Assembly: GCA_025594325.1 (NCBI GenBank)
Contig: JANHCV010000010.1
Location: 496,001 to 560,000, forward strand
DNA length: 64,000 bases
Source of the DNA: Blastocladiella emersonii ATCC 22665
Lineage: Eukaryota > Blastocladiomycota > Blastocladiomycetes > Blastocladiales > Blastocladiaceae
Reading direction: 5' to 3'
Shown here: piece by piece, positions 1 through 10,484 of the stretch
Position numbering within the stretch: the stretch's first letter is position 1
How the letters are laid out: the number at the start of each line of letters is the position of its first letter
Notes under the pieces: model-generated
What the model was told of the DNA's origin: nothing
The model's database searches: none
Seen by the model: the letters and a program-made list of their open reading frames with translations, nothing else
Program-made: the position numbers and the translations under genes

Positions 1-266
1 CTACTTCCACCCCATTCCAGATCGACGCGTCGAGATGCCACGCGAGTCGCGCACCACGTGTTGCGAGGCGCGTCGAGCGTGCGCCACACGCCGGCGATCG
101 CCGCCCGACCTGAAAATCAGTTTTCGCCACCGCTCGCCGCACCGCCCCACGCGGCGCGCGCGTCAAAGGCGCCCGCCCGCCCCGCCCGCCACCCTTTCTC
201 TCCCGCCCTGGAAGCGCTACTTCTTGCTACGCTACTCAATCACCTAAACACGCACGCACCACCACC

Positions 267-1722
267 ATGGTACGGCGACGCACTCGCATGGACTACTCGC
301 ACACCGCGCTGCCGTCGCCGCGGTGGGTGCGCCACCCGACCCGGACGCGTCGGCTCACCGCCCCCCGCGCGCAACATGTAGGACGAGAAGTACGACGTCA
401 TTGTCCTCGGCACGGGGCTCACCGAGTGCATCCTGTCGGGCCTGCTGTCGGTCGAGGGCAAGAAGGTGCTGCACATGGACCGCAACGACTACTACGGCGC
501 CGACTGCGCGTCGCTCAACCTCACCCAAATGTTCCGCAAGTTCCGCGACGGCGCCGCCGCGCCCGAGTCGTTTGGCCGCGACCGCGACTACGCGATTGAC
601 CTGATCCCCAAGTTCATGATGGCCAACGGCGCGTTTGTGCGCATGCTGACGCACTGCGAGGTGACCAACTACCTCGAGTTCAAGCAGATCGCCGGGTCCT
701 ACGTGTTCCGCGACGGCAAGATCTCCAAGGTGCCCGCCAACGAGATCGAGGCCGTCAAGTCGCCGCTCATGGGCCTGTTCGAGAAGCGCCGCGCCAAGAA
801 GTTCTTCGAGTGGGTCCAGAACTACAGCGAGAAGGACCCCGCCACCTGGCAGGGCCTGGACATCAACAAGGTCACCATGGCCGAGGTCTACAAGCACTTC
901 GGGCTCGAGTCGGGCACCCAGGATTTCATCGGCCACGCCATGGCCCTGCACCTCGACGACACGTACCTGCACCAGGTCGCCAAGGAGTCGTACGAGCGCA
1001 TCGTCATGTACACCATGTCGGTGCTGCGCTACGGCAAGTCGCCCTACGTCTACCCGCTCTACGGCCTCGGCGAGCTCCCGCAGGCGTTTGCCCGCCGCTC
1101 GGCGCTGTACGGCGGCACCTACATGCTCAACAAGCCCATTGACGAGATCGTCTACGACCCGGCGACCGGCAAGGTGGCCGGCGTCAAGTCCGAGGGCGAG
1201 ACGGCGCACGCGCCCATCGTCATCGGCGACCCGTCCTACTTCCCCGCCAAGGTCGCCCCCAAGGGCAAGGTGATCCGGTCCATCTGCCTGCTCAAGCACC
1301 CGATCCCGTCCACCGACGACTCGGACTCGGTCCAGATCATCATCCCGCAGAACCAGGTCGGCCGCAAGTCGGACATCTACGTGGCCTGCGTCTCGTCGAC
1401 CCACAAGGTGTGCGCCGCGCCCTACTACGTGGCCATTGTCTCGACCAAGATCGAGACCGACAAGCCCGAGCTCGAGCTCCAGGCCGCCTACGACCTGCTC
1501 GGCCCGATCGCCGAGAAGTTTGTCTCGATTGTCGACCTCAACGAGCCCACGGCCGACGGCACCCAGGATAACGTGTTCGTGTCCAAGTCGTACGACGCGA
1601 CCTCGCACTTTGAGACGGTCTGCGAGGACGTCTTCTCCCTGTACAAGCGCGTCACGGGCAAGGACCTCCACCTCAAGTCGTGGGAGGAGCTCCAGGCCGC
1701 GGCCGCCGCGGCGCAGCAGTAA
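267..1722 (+). CDS. GDI1: Rab GDP-dissociation inhibitor (GDI)
   Basis: Binds prenylated GDP-bound Rab GTPases, extracts them from membranes and returns them to donor compartments; acts in the cytosol. The spliced product is 447 residues, the usual length for the family. The N-terminus shows the Rossmann-type dinucleotide fold of the GDI/REP superfamily (VIVLGTGLTECILSG) followed by the conserved KVLHMDRNDYYGAD. The main exon (382-1722) lacks its own start: the ATG at 376 is followed directly by TAG. The only sensible model is ATG at 267-269, then a GTACGG...TGTAG intron (270-381), giving MDEKYDVIVLG, which matches the family N-terminus exactly. The first coding exon is therefore just the start codon. 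Family call is very secure; the one-codon exon is inferred from splice sites and homology. Confidence 0.96.
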
Positions 1723-1897
1723 CCGGCGAGCGTGTACCAGTACCAACCCCGAGTGAGTGTGTGTGTTTGTTTGTCGCAATACGAAATCCCTGTTCTGCTC
1801 ATCCACTCTCTCTCGCGTCGTGAGTGTGTGTGGGCTAGGGCACCATCTCGTGTATTCTTCATCAGCATCATCCCTCGACCGACCGACACGCACGGGT

Positions 1898-2642
1898 TTA
1901 CGCCTCGTTGATGAGACCGACGATCATGCTACACGAGCGCACGGGCGAGCGAGCGGGCAGTCAGCGACGCGCGGCGGGGGCGAGGAAGGGACCAGGAAGA
2001 CGCACCGGTAGAGGTAGTAGAAGAAGCAGATGAGGTAAAACCCGAGCTTGCCCAAGCTCTCGCGCTTGTGCACCTGCAGTGTCCGGAAGATCTCGGTCGG
2101 GTCGTACTTGTGTTTCTTGTCGAGGATCCTAGACGGCGGGTGCGCGCGACGCGTGCGTGCGTCAGCACTTGGCGGAGAACGCGGGACCGCAGCAACACGC
2201 ACTTCTTGACATGGTACCCGGCGAGCGGCAGGTTGATGGCGAGCGCGACCCAGCTGCCCGTCACCAGGAACGCCGACGTCAGGAACCAGTGCGCGGCAAA
2301 CTCGGGCAGCACAAACTGGTTCAGCTTCGCGCACAGGTCGATCGGGTTGATGTAGTCGCACTCGAGGTCCGAGAACATGATGATCTACGCGAGCGCGGGG
2401 GTGGGGGCGGGATGAGCGCGTGTGTCGCTCCTCGTCGTTGCGGGCGGGCGGCGGATCACGACGGAGAGCTCCGCGAGCGCCGCGTGCCACGGCGACGTGT
2501 GCACCGCGGCGCGTCGTCGAGCGTAGCTGCCACCCAGCCCATCCGATTCCCCAGGTGCATCACATACAAAGAAGACCATGGCGAACAGGAGCACCGCGGC
2601 CATGACCACGGCGAACAGGAACAGGAACGCTTCAGAGATCAT
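1898..2642 (-). CDS. ERV14: Cornichon/Erv14-family ER cargo receptor
   Basis: Cornichon proteins are small ER-Golgi membrane receptors that load transmembrane cargo into COPII vesicles. Four exons (2568-2642, 2203-2384, 2006-2128, 1898-1928 on the minus strand) splice in frame to 136 residues; yeast Erv14 is 138. Visible are a hydrophobic first segment (residues 1-27), the family signature MFSDLECDYINPIDLC, a second hydrophobic block, TEIFRTLQVHKRES, a third hydrophobic block (KLGFYLICFFYYLY) and the terminal MIVGLINEA. The last exon is only 31 nt and supplies that conserved C-terminus. Acceptors are all TAG. It is convergent with the GDI gene. Confidence 0.95.
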
Positions 2643-2924
2643 GATGTTGACTGCGCTTCCTCTTTCTCGTGGGTTGTCGATGCGTAGAGTTGCGTGATGC
2701 GTCAAGCGCTATGATACGTCCGCGGAGAGAAGGAGTGGGCGGCGCAGCCAAGAGGCGCCCAGCGTGTGAAAGGCGAGCGGTGCGTGAGCGACGCGCGCGA
2801 TGTGGGCGGCAGGCGCCACGCGTGCGGGTGCCGCCCACGTCGCTCGCCGCCGTTCGCCGCGGGCGCGCCGATCACTTCTCCCTCTCTCCCTCCCGAGAGT
2901 GGCGGCAACGGATCTTTAACGGAA

Positions 2925-4754
2925 ATGAACATGCATCGCCACGGTCATCATCAACCCGCCAAAGCACTCCTGCTCGCGGTCCTGCTGCTGTGCGCCACGT
3001 CCGCCGCGTGGGCGCGCTCGCTCACCGGCACCCGCGTCCTCGCCCTCCTCGACGACGCGGGCAAGCAGGGCGAGTACTCGAAGCTGCTCGGGTCGCTCAC
3101 CGGTAGGTTCTCGGCGTGACGTGTGTGTGGGAGGCGATTAGTCGGCTGATACGCGAGTGTAGAGCGCGGGTTCGACGTCAAGGTCGAGACCGCCGCCGCG
3201 TCCACGGCGCTGTTCGCGTACGACGAGCCTGTCGCGGACCACCTGCTCCTGATTGCGCCGTCCAAGCGTACGTCCTGTCGTGTCCTTCATTCCACGACCC
3301 GCCCTAACCCCGCACACAGAGCTCAAGTCCGGCCTGTCGCCCAAGACCCTGGTCGACTTCGTGAAGCGCGGCGGCAACGCGCTGATCGCGCTCGACGCCC
3401 GGGCCACCGACTCGCACAAGGAACTCGCCTTCGAGTTCGGCCTCGACTTTGACGACACGTCGGACGTCCGCGACTTCTTCGCCCACGCCGGCACCACCCC
3501 CGAGGCCGTCGCCGCGACCAACTTTGCCCCCGTCGACGCCCTCGTCCCCGCCGCCTTGCGCGTCCCCGACGCCGCCCCCGTCGTGTACCGCGGCATCGCC
3601 CACACGGTCCACGCGCGTGATAACCCCCTCATCGCCACGGCGCTGTTCGCCAACCCGACCACGCATTCGGCGAAGCGCGCGGATGGGAGCGGGGAGGATG
3701 TCCTGCGCCTCGTCTCGACGCTCCAGACGACGGAGAACGCGCGCATCGCGTTTATTGGGTCAACGGACGCGCTTACCGACGCGTACGTTCCGTGTCGCGA
3801 GTGTTCCTGAGCACGGCTAACGCGTACGCCGGGTGTAGCACCTTCGACACGCCCGTCGCGACCACGGACCGCCTCACGGGCACCACTTCGGCGGGCGCGA
3901 CGCGCCCGAGCAACCAGGCGTTCGTCAACGAGCTCGTGCGGTGGACGTTCCAGGAGAAGTCGGTCGTCCGCGCCGGGCGCACCGCCCACCACAAGGTCGG
4001 CGAGACCGAGCAGCGCGACATGTACCGGATCAAGGACGAGATTGTACGTTTTGTCAGTCACGCCACGGGGGCGACCGCACGACTAACCCGAACGCGATCA
4101 CAGGTCTTCAACATCACGCTGCAAGAATGGACCGGCACCTCGTGGGCGCCGCACCTGGCCGACGGCGGCGAGCTGCAGTTCTCGGCCAAGATGCTGGACC
4201 CGTACCTGCGCGTGCCCCTGCCCCTCGTCTTTACGACCGCGACCGAGGCGACGTACTCGGTCACCACGCGCCTGCCCGACGTCTACGGCGTCTTCACCTT
4301 CGCCGTCCGCTACACCCGCCCCGGCCTCGCCGCCGTCACTCACTCGGAACTCGTCTCGATCCGCCCGTTCCGGCACAACGAGTACCCGCGGTTCCTCACC
4401 GTCGCCACGCCCTACTACGCGGCCGCGGCGGCGCAGATCGCTGCGTTCGTCGTGTTCGCCGCGCTCTGGATCACGCACAAGCCGGCGCCCGCGGCTGCGG
4501 CCGCGGAGAAGAAGGTGGCGACGGAGGTGGATCCCGAGACCGAGCGCATCAACAAGGTCAACCAGCTGCTCAAGGAGGAGGAGGCCGAGAAGAAGAAGGC
4601 GGCGCAGCGCCAGGCGGCCGCAGCAGCGGCGGCAGCGGAGGTCGAGGGCAGCACCGACTCGATCGCCACCGTCACCGCGACCGCGACCGCGACGGGCGTC
4701 CCCGCCAAGCCCGCGGCCAAGAAGCGCGGCGCCGGCGCCAAGAAGAAGGCGTGA
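2925..4754 (+). CDS. WBP1: Oligosaccharyltransferase 48-kDa subunit (OST48/Wbp1)
   Basis: Subunit of the ER oligosaccharyltransferase that transfers the lipid-linked glycan to asparagines. Exons 2925-3102, 3163-3267, 3320-3782, 3839-4043 and 4104-4754 give 533 residues. A signal peptide (ALLLAVLLLCATSAAWA) precedes a GTRVLALLDD start typical of OST48; later come RGFDVKVET, HHKVGETEQRDMY and LPDVYGVFTFAVRYTRPG, then a single membrane span near residue 430. Odd: after the span there is a cytosolic tail of about 90 residues, rich in Ala, Lys and Glu (KEEEAEKKKAAQRQ), ending in GAKKKA. Most family members stop a few residues after the membrane with a dilysine-type retrieval signal. Two of its four acceptors are CAG. 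Confidence 0.95.
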
Positions 4755-4909
4755 ACTTCTCCTCCCGTAATGGTGTTGTGTGGATCGTGAATAGCACGGC
4801 AAGTTTTTGCAATGCGTCTCGCCCGCATCTCAGTGTCCCCCTTTGACTCACAGCGCAGGCTGCGCCGCCAGCAGCTCCCGCTCCCCGCCACCCCCTGAAC
4901 ACACACACC

Positions 4910-6008
4910 ATGTATCGCCGAAATTCAAACTTCAAGACGCCGCTCCGCGCCGCGCCACCTGGTGCAACGCCAACCGCGGGGTCCAGCGCGGGTTCAGCGG
5001 CGACCGCGCGCGCCGCGGCGGTGGTGGTCCCGAGCACCCCGTCCGCAAAGAAGAAGATCGCCACGGCGACGGCCACGACGCCGCGGCTCGCCATGACCCC
5101 GCCGTCCACGGGCGGCGCCCGTGTCTCATCGGCGGCGGCCGGGTTCAAGTCGCCGCTGACGGCGCGCCGCGTGAGTGCGGGCGGGGCCGGGGTTCCGCTG
5201 AAGCGCTCGTCGTCGCTGGTCTCATCCACTACCGCTGCCGCTGCCTCGGTCCCGTCGACGCCGTCCCTGCGCACCGCGGTGGGCCGCGGCACCCTGCCCG
5301 CGACGCCCGCGTCGATCCTCGGCCGGCGCCGGCCCGGGACCCCGCCCTCCGCGACAACGCACGCGCGCGACCGGCTGCTCGCGTCCCTGCGCCGGCACAC
5401 GCGCGAGGTGCGCGGCGACGCCAAGGCGCTCGACGAGCGCGCGCGGCGGATCGGGATGTACACGAACCACCGCGACGCAGTACGTCAGATAGACGCGCTC
5501 GCTGCCGTAACCACCGAGACGCTCACACTTGACGCGTGTGTAGGGTGAACTCGACACCGTCGCGCGCCTCGTCCCGCGCTGGAAATCGATCGCGACGCGC
5601 GTGACGGGGCTGCTCGTCGACCGGTTGCGCGCGGGCGGCGCGATTGACACGATGCGGTTCCGCCGCCGCGAGTCGGTGCGCAGCGGCAAGGCGCGCGAGC
5701 GGCACAGCCATAGCCATGTGCGCCGGATCGAGGACGAGGGGGGCGCGGGGGTCGGCGCGGTCGGGTTCATGACGGCGGGCCAGATCGGCGACGGCGACGA
5801 GAGTAGGAAGCGCGCGTGGGACGGCGATGAGGGTGACGGGCGGGAAGCGAAGCGCGTGCGGGTCGAGGAGAGTAGCGGGGATGAAGATGATGATGACTAC
5901 GTCGAGCCGGGCGACGTGGCCGTGGTCTTCGAGGCGTACGGGTGGCCGCTCGAGATGCTGCGGTACGACGCCGACGCGGACGAGTTGATCGATGAGGGCG
6001 AGGCGTAG
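4910..6008 (+). CDS. Possible Sfr1/Mei5-like recombination accessory protein
   Basis: Two exons (4910-5479, 5544-6008; GTACGT donor, TGTAG acceptor) encode 344 residues. The N-terminal half is low-complexity, rich in Ser/Thr/Ala/Pro with repeated TPS/TPP sites that look like phosphorylation targets. The second half has LVPRWKSIATRVTGLLVDRL, MTAGQI, a basic then acidic stretch (SSGDEDDDD), and a final FEAYGWPLEMLRYDADADEL. That ending resembles the C-terminus of Swi5-partner proteins Sfr1/Mei5, which help load Rad51/Dmc1, but the match is short and from memory. It could equally be an unrelated nuclear protein. The downstream neighbour is convergent. Confidence 0.5.
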
Positions 6009-6154
6009 GGCGAGGCACGGCGAGGTTGGTGGTGTATAGCGACGAGTATATATAGTTTACGCAAACGTGGCCATCGTCACATCGCGCCGGGCGACGACGA
6101 CGACGAACAGCAGAGGGAGGGGAACAACGATGAATGGAACAACACGCGGCCGGC

Positions 6155-8107
6155 CTACTTGCGGCCCAGCACCCAGTACGTCTGCATCTTGCCCTTGCCC
6201 TTGACCTCCATGACGTCGAGCGGCTGCGTGACAAACTTGGACTTGATGAAGTGGTACGTCGACTCGGAGATGTGGATGTGGCCGGCCTTGGACGTGGACT
6301 CCATGCGCGACGCCGTGTTGACCGTGTCGCCGACGAGGCACCAGTGCGGGTTGAGGTCGCCCAGCACGCCGGCCGTGACGGGGCCCGAGTTGAGCCCGAT
6401 GCGGATGTTGATGGACTCGCCCGTGATGGTCTTGAACGACTTGATCATCTCGATGATGTCCACGGCAAAGTTGCACGCGCGCTCGGCGTGGTCGGGCACC
6501 ACGTCGGGGGCGCCCGTCACGCCCAGGTACGCGTCGCCAATCGTCTCGACCTTGTACACGCCCCACCTTTTGGCAATCGCGTCGTACTCGAGCCACAGCT
6601 TGTTGAGCGTCGCCATCATGTCCTTGGTCGAGGTGCGCGACGAGATGACCGTGAAGTTGGTGATGTCCGAGAAGAAGACGGTCACGCTCTCGTACTCCTT
6701 GGCCTCGGTCGCCTGCCCGTTCTTGAGCTGCTCGAGCACGCCCTCGGGCATCATCTTCTGCAGAATCGCGTCGCAGTTGTTGATCTGGTTCTCGAGCTCC
6801 TCGGCAATCGCCGTGATGGCGTCCACCTTCTGGTTCTGCGCCTGCTCGACCGTCGAGTTGACCAGCACCAGCGTGAGGAACACCTTGGCGCCAATGTCGA
6901 TCATCGAGAACCCGGCCTCGGCCACCGTGAACGAGATGAGCCCCGACGTGTACGAGAACCACGTGATGGGGAACAGCGACCACGTCGTGATGGTCGAGAA
7001 CCGGATCCACCGCAGGCCCGACTTCTCGACGTTGCACTGCGTCTCGCCGTCAATCGCGCCCGTGAAGCACGACCACAGCGAGTACACGACGTAGCTGAAG
7101 CACAGGCACGACACGAAGTGCGCGAGGTCGCCCCACGGCTGCTGCGCCGAGATGGCGCCAACGAACCCGGCCAGGCACAGCGCGTAGTCGTTGACAATCA
7201 CCTTGTACGGGTCGTGCGGGTACTGCGTGATCTCGGAGATGAGCAGGATGAGGACCGGGCACGTGGCGATCCACTCGAGGTACCGCGCGGGCTCGACCGG
7301 GTTCGCCATGGTGCCCTCGATGGTCGGCGTCAGGCGCAGCATGATGATGATGTACGACATGAACGAGATGAAGTTGACGCCGAGGAGGCACAGCGACAGC
7401 GCCTTCTTCTCCGGGTTGCGCGCGCCCGTGAACCCCATGTACGCAAACGACAGGCCCAGGCCGAACCCGAACGCCCCGTACCCGTACCAGATGTCGGCCC
7501 ACCCGCGGTTGTACGCCTGGCGCTCGTGGAAGAACAGCGTGTAGATGGCGCCCACCGTCGTCAGCACGATCCACGTCGTGAACTGCACCGTCAGGAACTT
7601 GAGCGACGGCGTCGACAGCATCATGTTCCACGACCACAGCTCCGACATGGCCGACTGGTAGTTGGCCAGCGCCGACCCGCCCTTGCTGCTGCTCGACCCG
7701 CCCGAGCCACCGCCGGCGCCGCCGCTGTTGTTGGACCGCGAACCCGAGTTGGAGTTGGAGATCATGCTCCCGCGCACGTTCGCCTGGCTCTCGGACTTGC
7801 GGCCTACACACACGCACGCGTGGTATAGGGGTCAGTTGGATCGCGCACCCGCTCGCGCGTACCGAAGACACGTACTGCGCAGGCCGACGGTGCTCGTGAT
7901 CTTGACGTTGGGCGACGACGGCGACGGCAGCAGCGAGGCGCCCGAGCTGCGGAACGACCCGTTGCGCGACAGCGGCTGCTCGACAATCGGGTGCTTGGTC
8001 ACCGAGCACTTGCAGTCGTCGCACAGCGTCGACGTCGGCGAGAAGCAGTACTCGGGGCAGTTGCACGACGAGCACGCCCCGCGCAGGTTATTGTCCTTGT
8101 CTTTCAT
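6155..8107 (-). CDS. BeGC1: Rhodopsin-guanylyl cyclase (BeGC1/RhGC, CyclOp)
   Basis: Light-activated enzyme making cGMP from GTP; in Blastocladiella it drives zoospore phototaxis. Two exons (7876-8107, 6155-7803; GTACGT donor, TGTAG acceptor) give 626 residues, the published BeGC1 length. Order: cysteine-rich N-terminus (C12-C34), Ser/Gly linker, eight membrane helices (about 145-168, 187-204, 213-233, 251-270, 283-299, 304-324, 346-364, 367-393), a coiled-coil linker (about 395-445), and a class III cyclase domain to the end. The retinal lysine is K384 (motif DIGAK) with D380 and E254 as the bacteriorhodopsin D212 and D85 equivalents. The cyclase has metal aspartates D457 and D501, GTP-selecting E497 and C566, and N573/R577. 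It is head to head with CFAP299. All key residues are present, so it should be active. Confidence 0.98.
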
Positions 8108-8831
8108 GGCGGTGGTGGCGGTGGTGGATGGAGAGGTCGGTGCGGCTACGGCGACGCGTATCGAGTGTGAGCGGGGGGAGGGAGAGCGGGAGCGGAAGGC
8201 AGCGAGTCGGGTGCACGCACGATTGCGCTAACTAAGGGCACGAGTCGAGGCGCGGAAGAGGCAGCGAGTCTCGATGGGCGGCGGCGCGGGACGGCTGCGG
8301 CGTGCGAAAGGGCGCGCGAGCGTGCGCGCGCGTGCCTGATAACCTTCGGCCACCGCGTCTGCATTTCCACGTTGAAAAAAAAAATGTGTCGCACCCGGGG
8401 GCGACCGCGTGCGCCGCGCGACGCGCACCCGTCCCACACGCACGCGCGGCGAGACGCGTCTCCCACCTCACGTGATGTCCCGCGACGCGTCTTCACCGCG
8501 CGTTGCGCCACAGTTGCCCCCCGTCTCCCGCTAATCGACGCCGTTCACAACACGCTTCTGATATCGCGACTTCGAGAGGGTGGGCACGATAAATAGCGGT
8601 CAGCGCGGACCGCTTGGCGAATGAGTGTCCGCGGGAGACCTGGCGGTCGCGATCGGCAGTGCGACAGGCCGCCGCGCCGATGTCTCGCGCCCGGGCGGCG
8701 TGAGCGCACGTGCCGTGTGTCTCGCGCGTCGGCTCGCGCGTTGTGACGCGACTTCTCAGTCTATCACCTCGTGCAGATCACTCAAAACGCATGTGAAACG
8801 ATTGTAACTTGCCGCCGATATCGTCGCGACC
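8108..8831. promoter_or_regulatory. Shared intergenic region between rhodopsin-cyclase and CFAP299
   Basis: This 724-bp gap separates two divergently transcribed genes, so it must hold both promoters. The most obvious structure is the palindrome array at 8453-8491. There is also a ten-base A run at about 8374-8383 and several CACGT/ACGCG words. I see no convincing reading frame in it. Joint regulation of the two zoospore genes is an inference from position only. Confidence 0.7.
8453..8491. promoter_or_regulatory. Ordered palindrome array (MCB-like / E-box / MCB-like)
   Basis: Three perfect 8-bp palindromes are lined up: GACGCGTC at 8453-8460, TCACGTGA at 8468-8475 and GACGCGTC at 8484-8491, with spacers of 7 and 8 bp. 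ACGCGT is the core bound by the MBF complex in ascomycete fungi, and CACGTG is the core bound by bHLH factors. Whether those factors bind here is not known. Confidence 0.5.
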
Positions 8832-9588
8832 ATGGCCGAGAGCAACCCGAGTGACAACATCATCAACGAGTTTGCGACGTACGAGGAGTACCTCGACTCG
8901 CAGATCACGCCCATCGACCTCTTCTACCTCGAGGACAAGGACCTCGCGCGCCAGCTCGTCGAGCTCGGGTACCGCGGGTCCGGCGAGCCCATCAAGCGCG
9001 AGGAGTTTGACGCGCGCAAGAAGGCCGCCGAGAACTTTCGCCTCGCCAAGCGCTGGCAGGCCAAGCTCCTGTCCAGCCATGGCAAGGACTTTGCCCGCAG
9101 CGCCCTGCTCACGGCCCTCGCCGAGCGCGAGGAGGCGAACCGGAATGGCAAGATGACGGTACACCCAGTCGAGCGTGAGTCCGTTGGCACAAAGGCACTA
9201 ACGTCGGTGGCTCGTTTAGACCATCATCTTCCTCCGTATGCGCAACAGCCGGCAGCAGGAGATCTCGGGGTACATAGACTACGCGCACCGGCTCAAGTCC
9301 GAGTCGTTTGACGGGTACTTTGCCGGGACTAAGGTGATCCACCCGCGGCCGTCGGATCTGTCTTTCTTCAACTGGGAGACGCAGCTGTGCACCAGCAACA
9401 ACACGCCCAACTGGCAGGTCATCGCCGACAACGAGACGGGCCTGCTGTTCAAGAACAAGCGCGACCGCAAGGTCGTCAACGTTGACCCGCGCGCCGAGCC
9501 TGGCGACAACACGGAACGCAAGGAGCTCGCCTCGGTCGAGTACATCCAGGTCGTCCTCTACGACCACCTCACCCGGCGCAAGACGTGA
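8832..9588 (+). CDS. CFAP299: Cilia- and flagella-associated protein 299
   Basis: A small conserved protein found in organisms with motile cilia; its exact role is not well known. Exons 8832-9158 and 9220-9588 give 231 residues; the human protein is about 233. Recognisable blocks are [50 protein letters not shown], then across the splice [49 protein letters not shown] and the end YDHLTRRKT. The intron has a good branch site (CACTAAC) and a TTTAG acceptor. It is divergent from the rhodopsin-cyclase and convergent with an LRR pseudogene. Its presence supports a flagellated zoosporic fungus. Confidence 0.97.
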
Positions 9589-9656
9589 GCCGCGTTTGAT
9601 GGACCGGTTATGATATCTATATATGCAGAGGACATTCAAATCACTTCAAATCACAG

Positions 9657-10373
9657 CTAGATCGTGACGGACGGCGGAACAGCTGCGCGGACCGCCTCGA
9701 TGCTCTCAGGCGGGATACGGTTCAACCGCAAGTCCAGCTTGGTCAACCCGCGCGCGCGCCGCAAGTCCATCATATTGATGACGAGAGAACTAAGGAGGTT
9801 GTTACGAAGAGAATGCTCCGTGAGCCGAGCCGGAAGCTGCAGCCCAAAGCAACTCACGCACGGGTCAACCAAATGATACGAACTCAGCCGCAGCACCTCG
9901 AGGTGCGGGGGCATGTGCTCGCCCAGTAGCAGCGAACTGCGTACACAAAAGTTGCTGTGCGAAATTTCAAGCTGGAGCAGCGGGCGCGGCAAGCGAGGAA
10001 GGAGAATTTGGAGTCCCGGCAAGGCGAGCTTGCAATTGAAGAGAACGAGTCGCTCGAGATTCTTTCACAGCAGCAGAGGGCCCTTTCCTTAGCTAAAAAT
10101 CTTAAGAAAACTGAGGGGGAGCTGCCTGGGCGCAGCGCTGCCGCCGCGGCGCGTGCGGCGGAGCAAGGTGGAGGAAGGCCGCCCACATCCTTTGAGGTGC
10201 CTAGCGTGCGCAGCGGCGGTCGCGCCGTGAATTGCGCGAGGCGGCGCGGCATGAAACGTCCGCGGGCTGGCGCGTCAGCAGCTTGAGCGCATGTCGTCTG
10301 GATCCAAGTGGAGCCTAATGGCGTGAACGAGGATCCGCTCGATAATCTTGGGTGCATAAACAGCCTTGAAAAT
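9657..10373 (-). pseudogene. Decayed ankyrin-like/LRR family gene (paralogue of 12480-14249)
   Basis: Two remnants of one gene remain. At the 5' end (10373 downward) IFKAVYAPKIIERILVHAI aligns with the start of the intact gene at 14249, but the start codon has become ATT and a stop follows the HLDPDD segment. After a large deletion the C-terminal LRR part survives (10022-9657), ending RAVPPSV-like, as in the intact copy. Inactivated by start loss, internal deletion and stops. It forms the minus-strand half of a duplicated divergent pair with the gene starting near 10.5 kb. Confidence 0.85.
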
Positions 10374-10484
10374 TTTGCATCAAGTTTCCGTCGTCGTTTT
10401 GAAGCAGCAGCAGGGTTGCGAGGGGGGCGGAGGGAGGCTGTGTGAGCTGGCCGACCGAGAGCGCGTCCGTGGAGCGCGTCGCTC

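Noticed and set aside
355-1893. A 512-codon minus-strand open frame opposite GDI
   Set aside because: It is the antisense shadow of a GC-rich coding region; the product is a Val/Leu/Gly/Arg-rich string with no family features, whereas the plus strand encodes a clear Rab GDI.
6134-7828. A 564-codon plus-strand open frame opposite the rhodopsin-cyclase
   Set aside because: Antisense shadow: the minus strand encodes the full cyclase with all catalytic residues; the plus frame is Arg/Val/Asp-rich noise.
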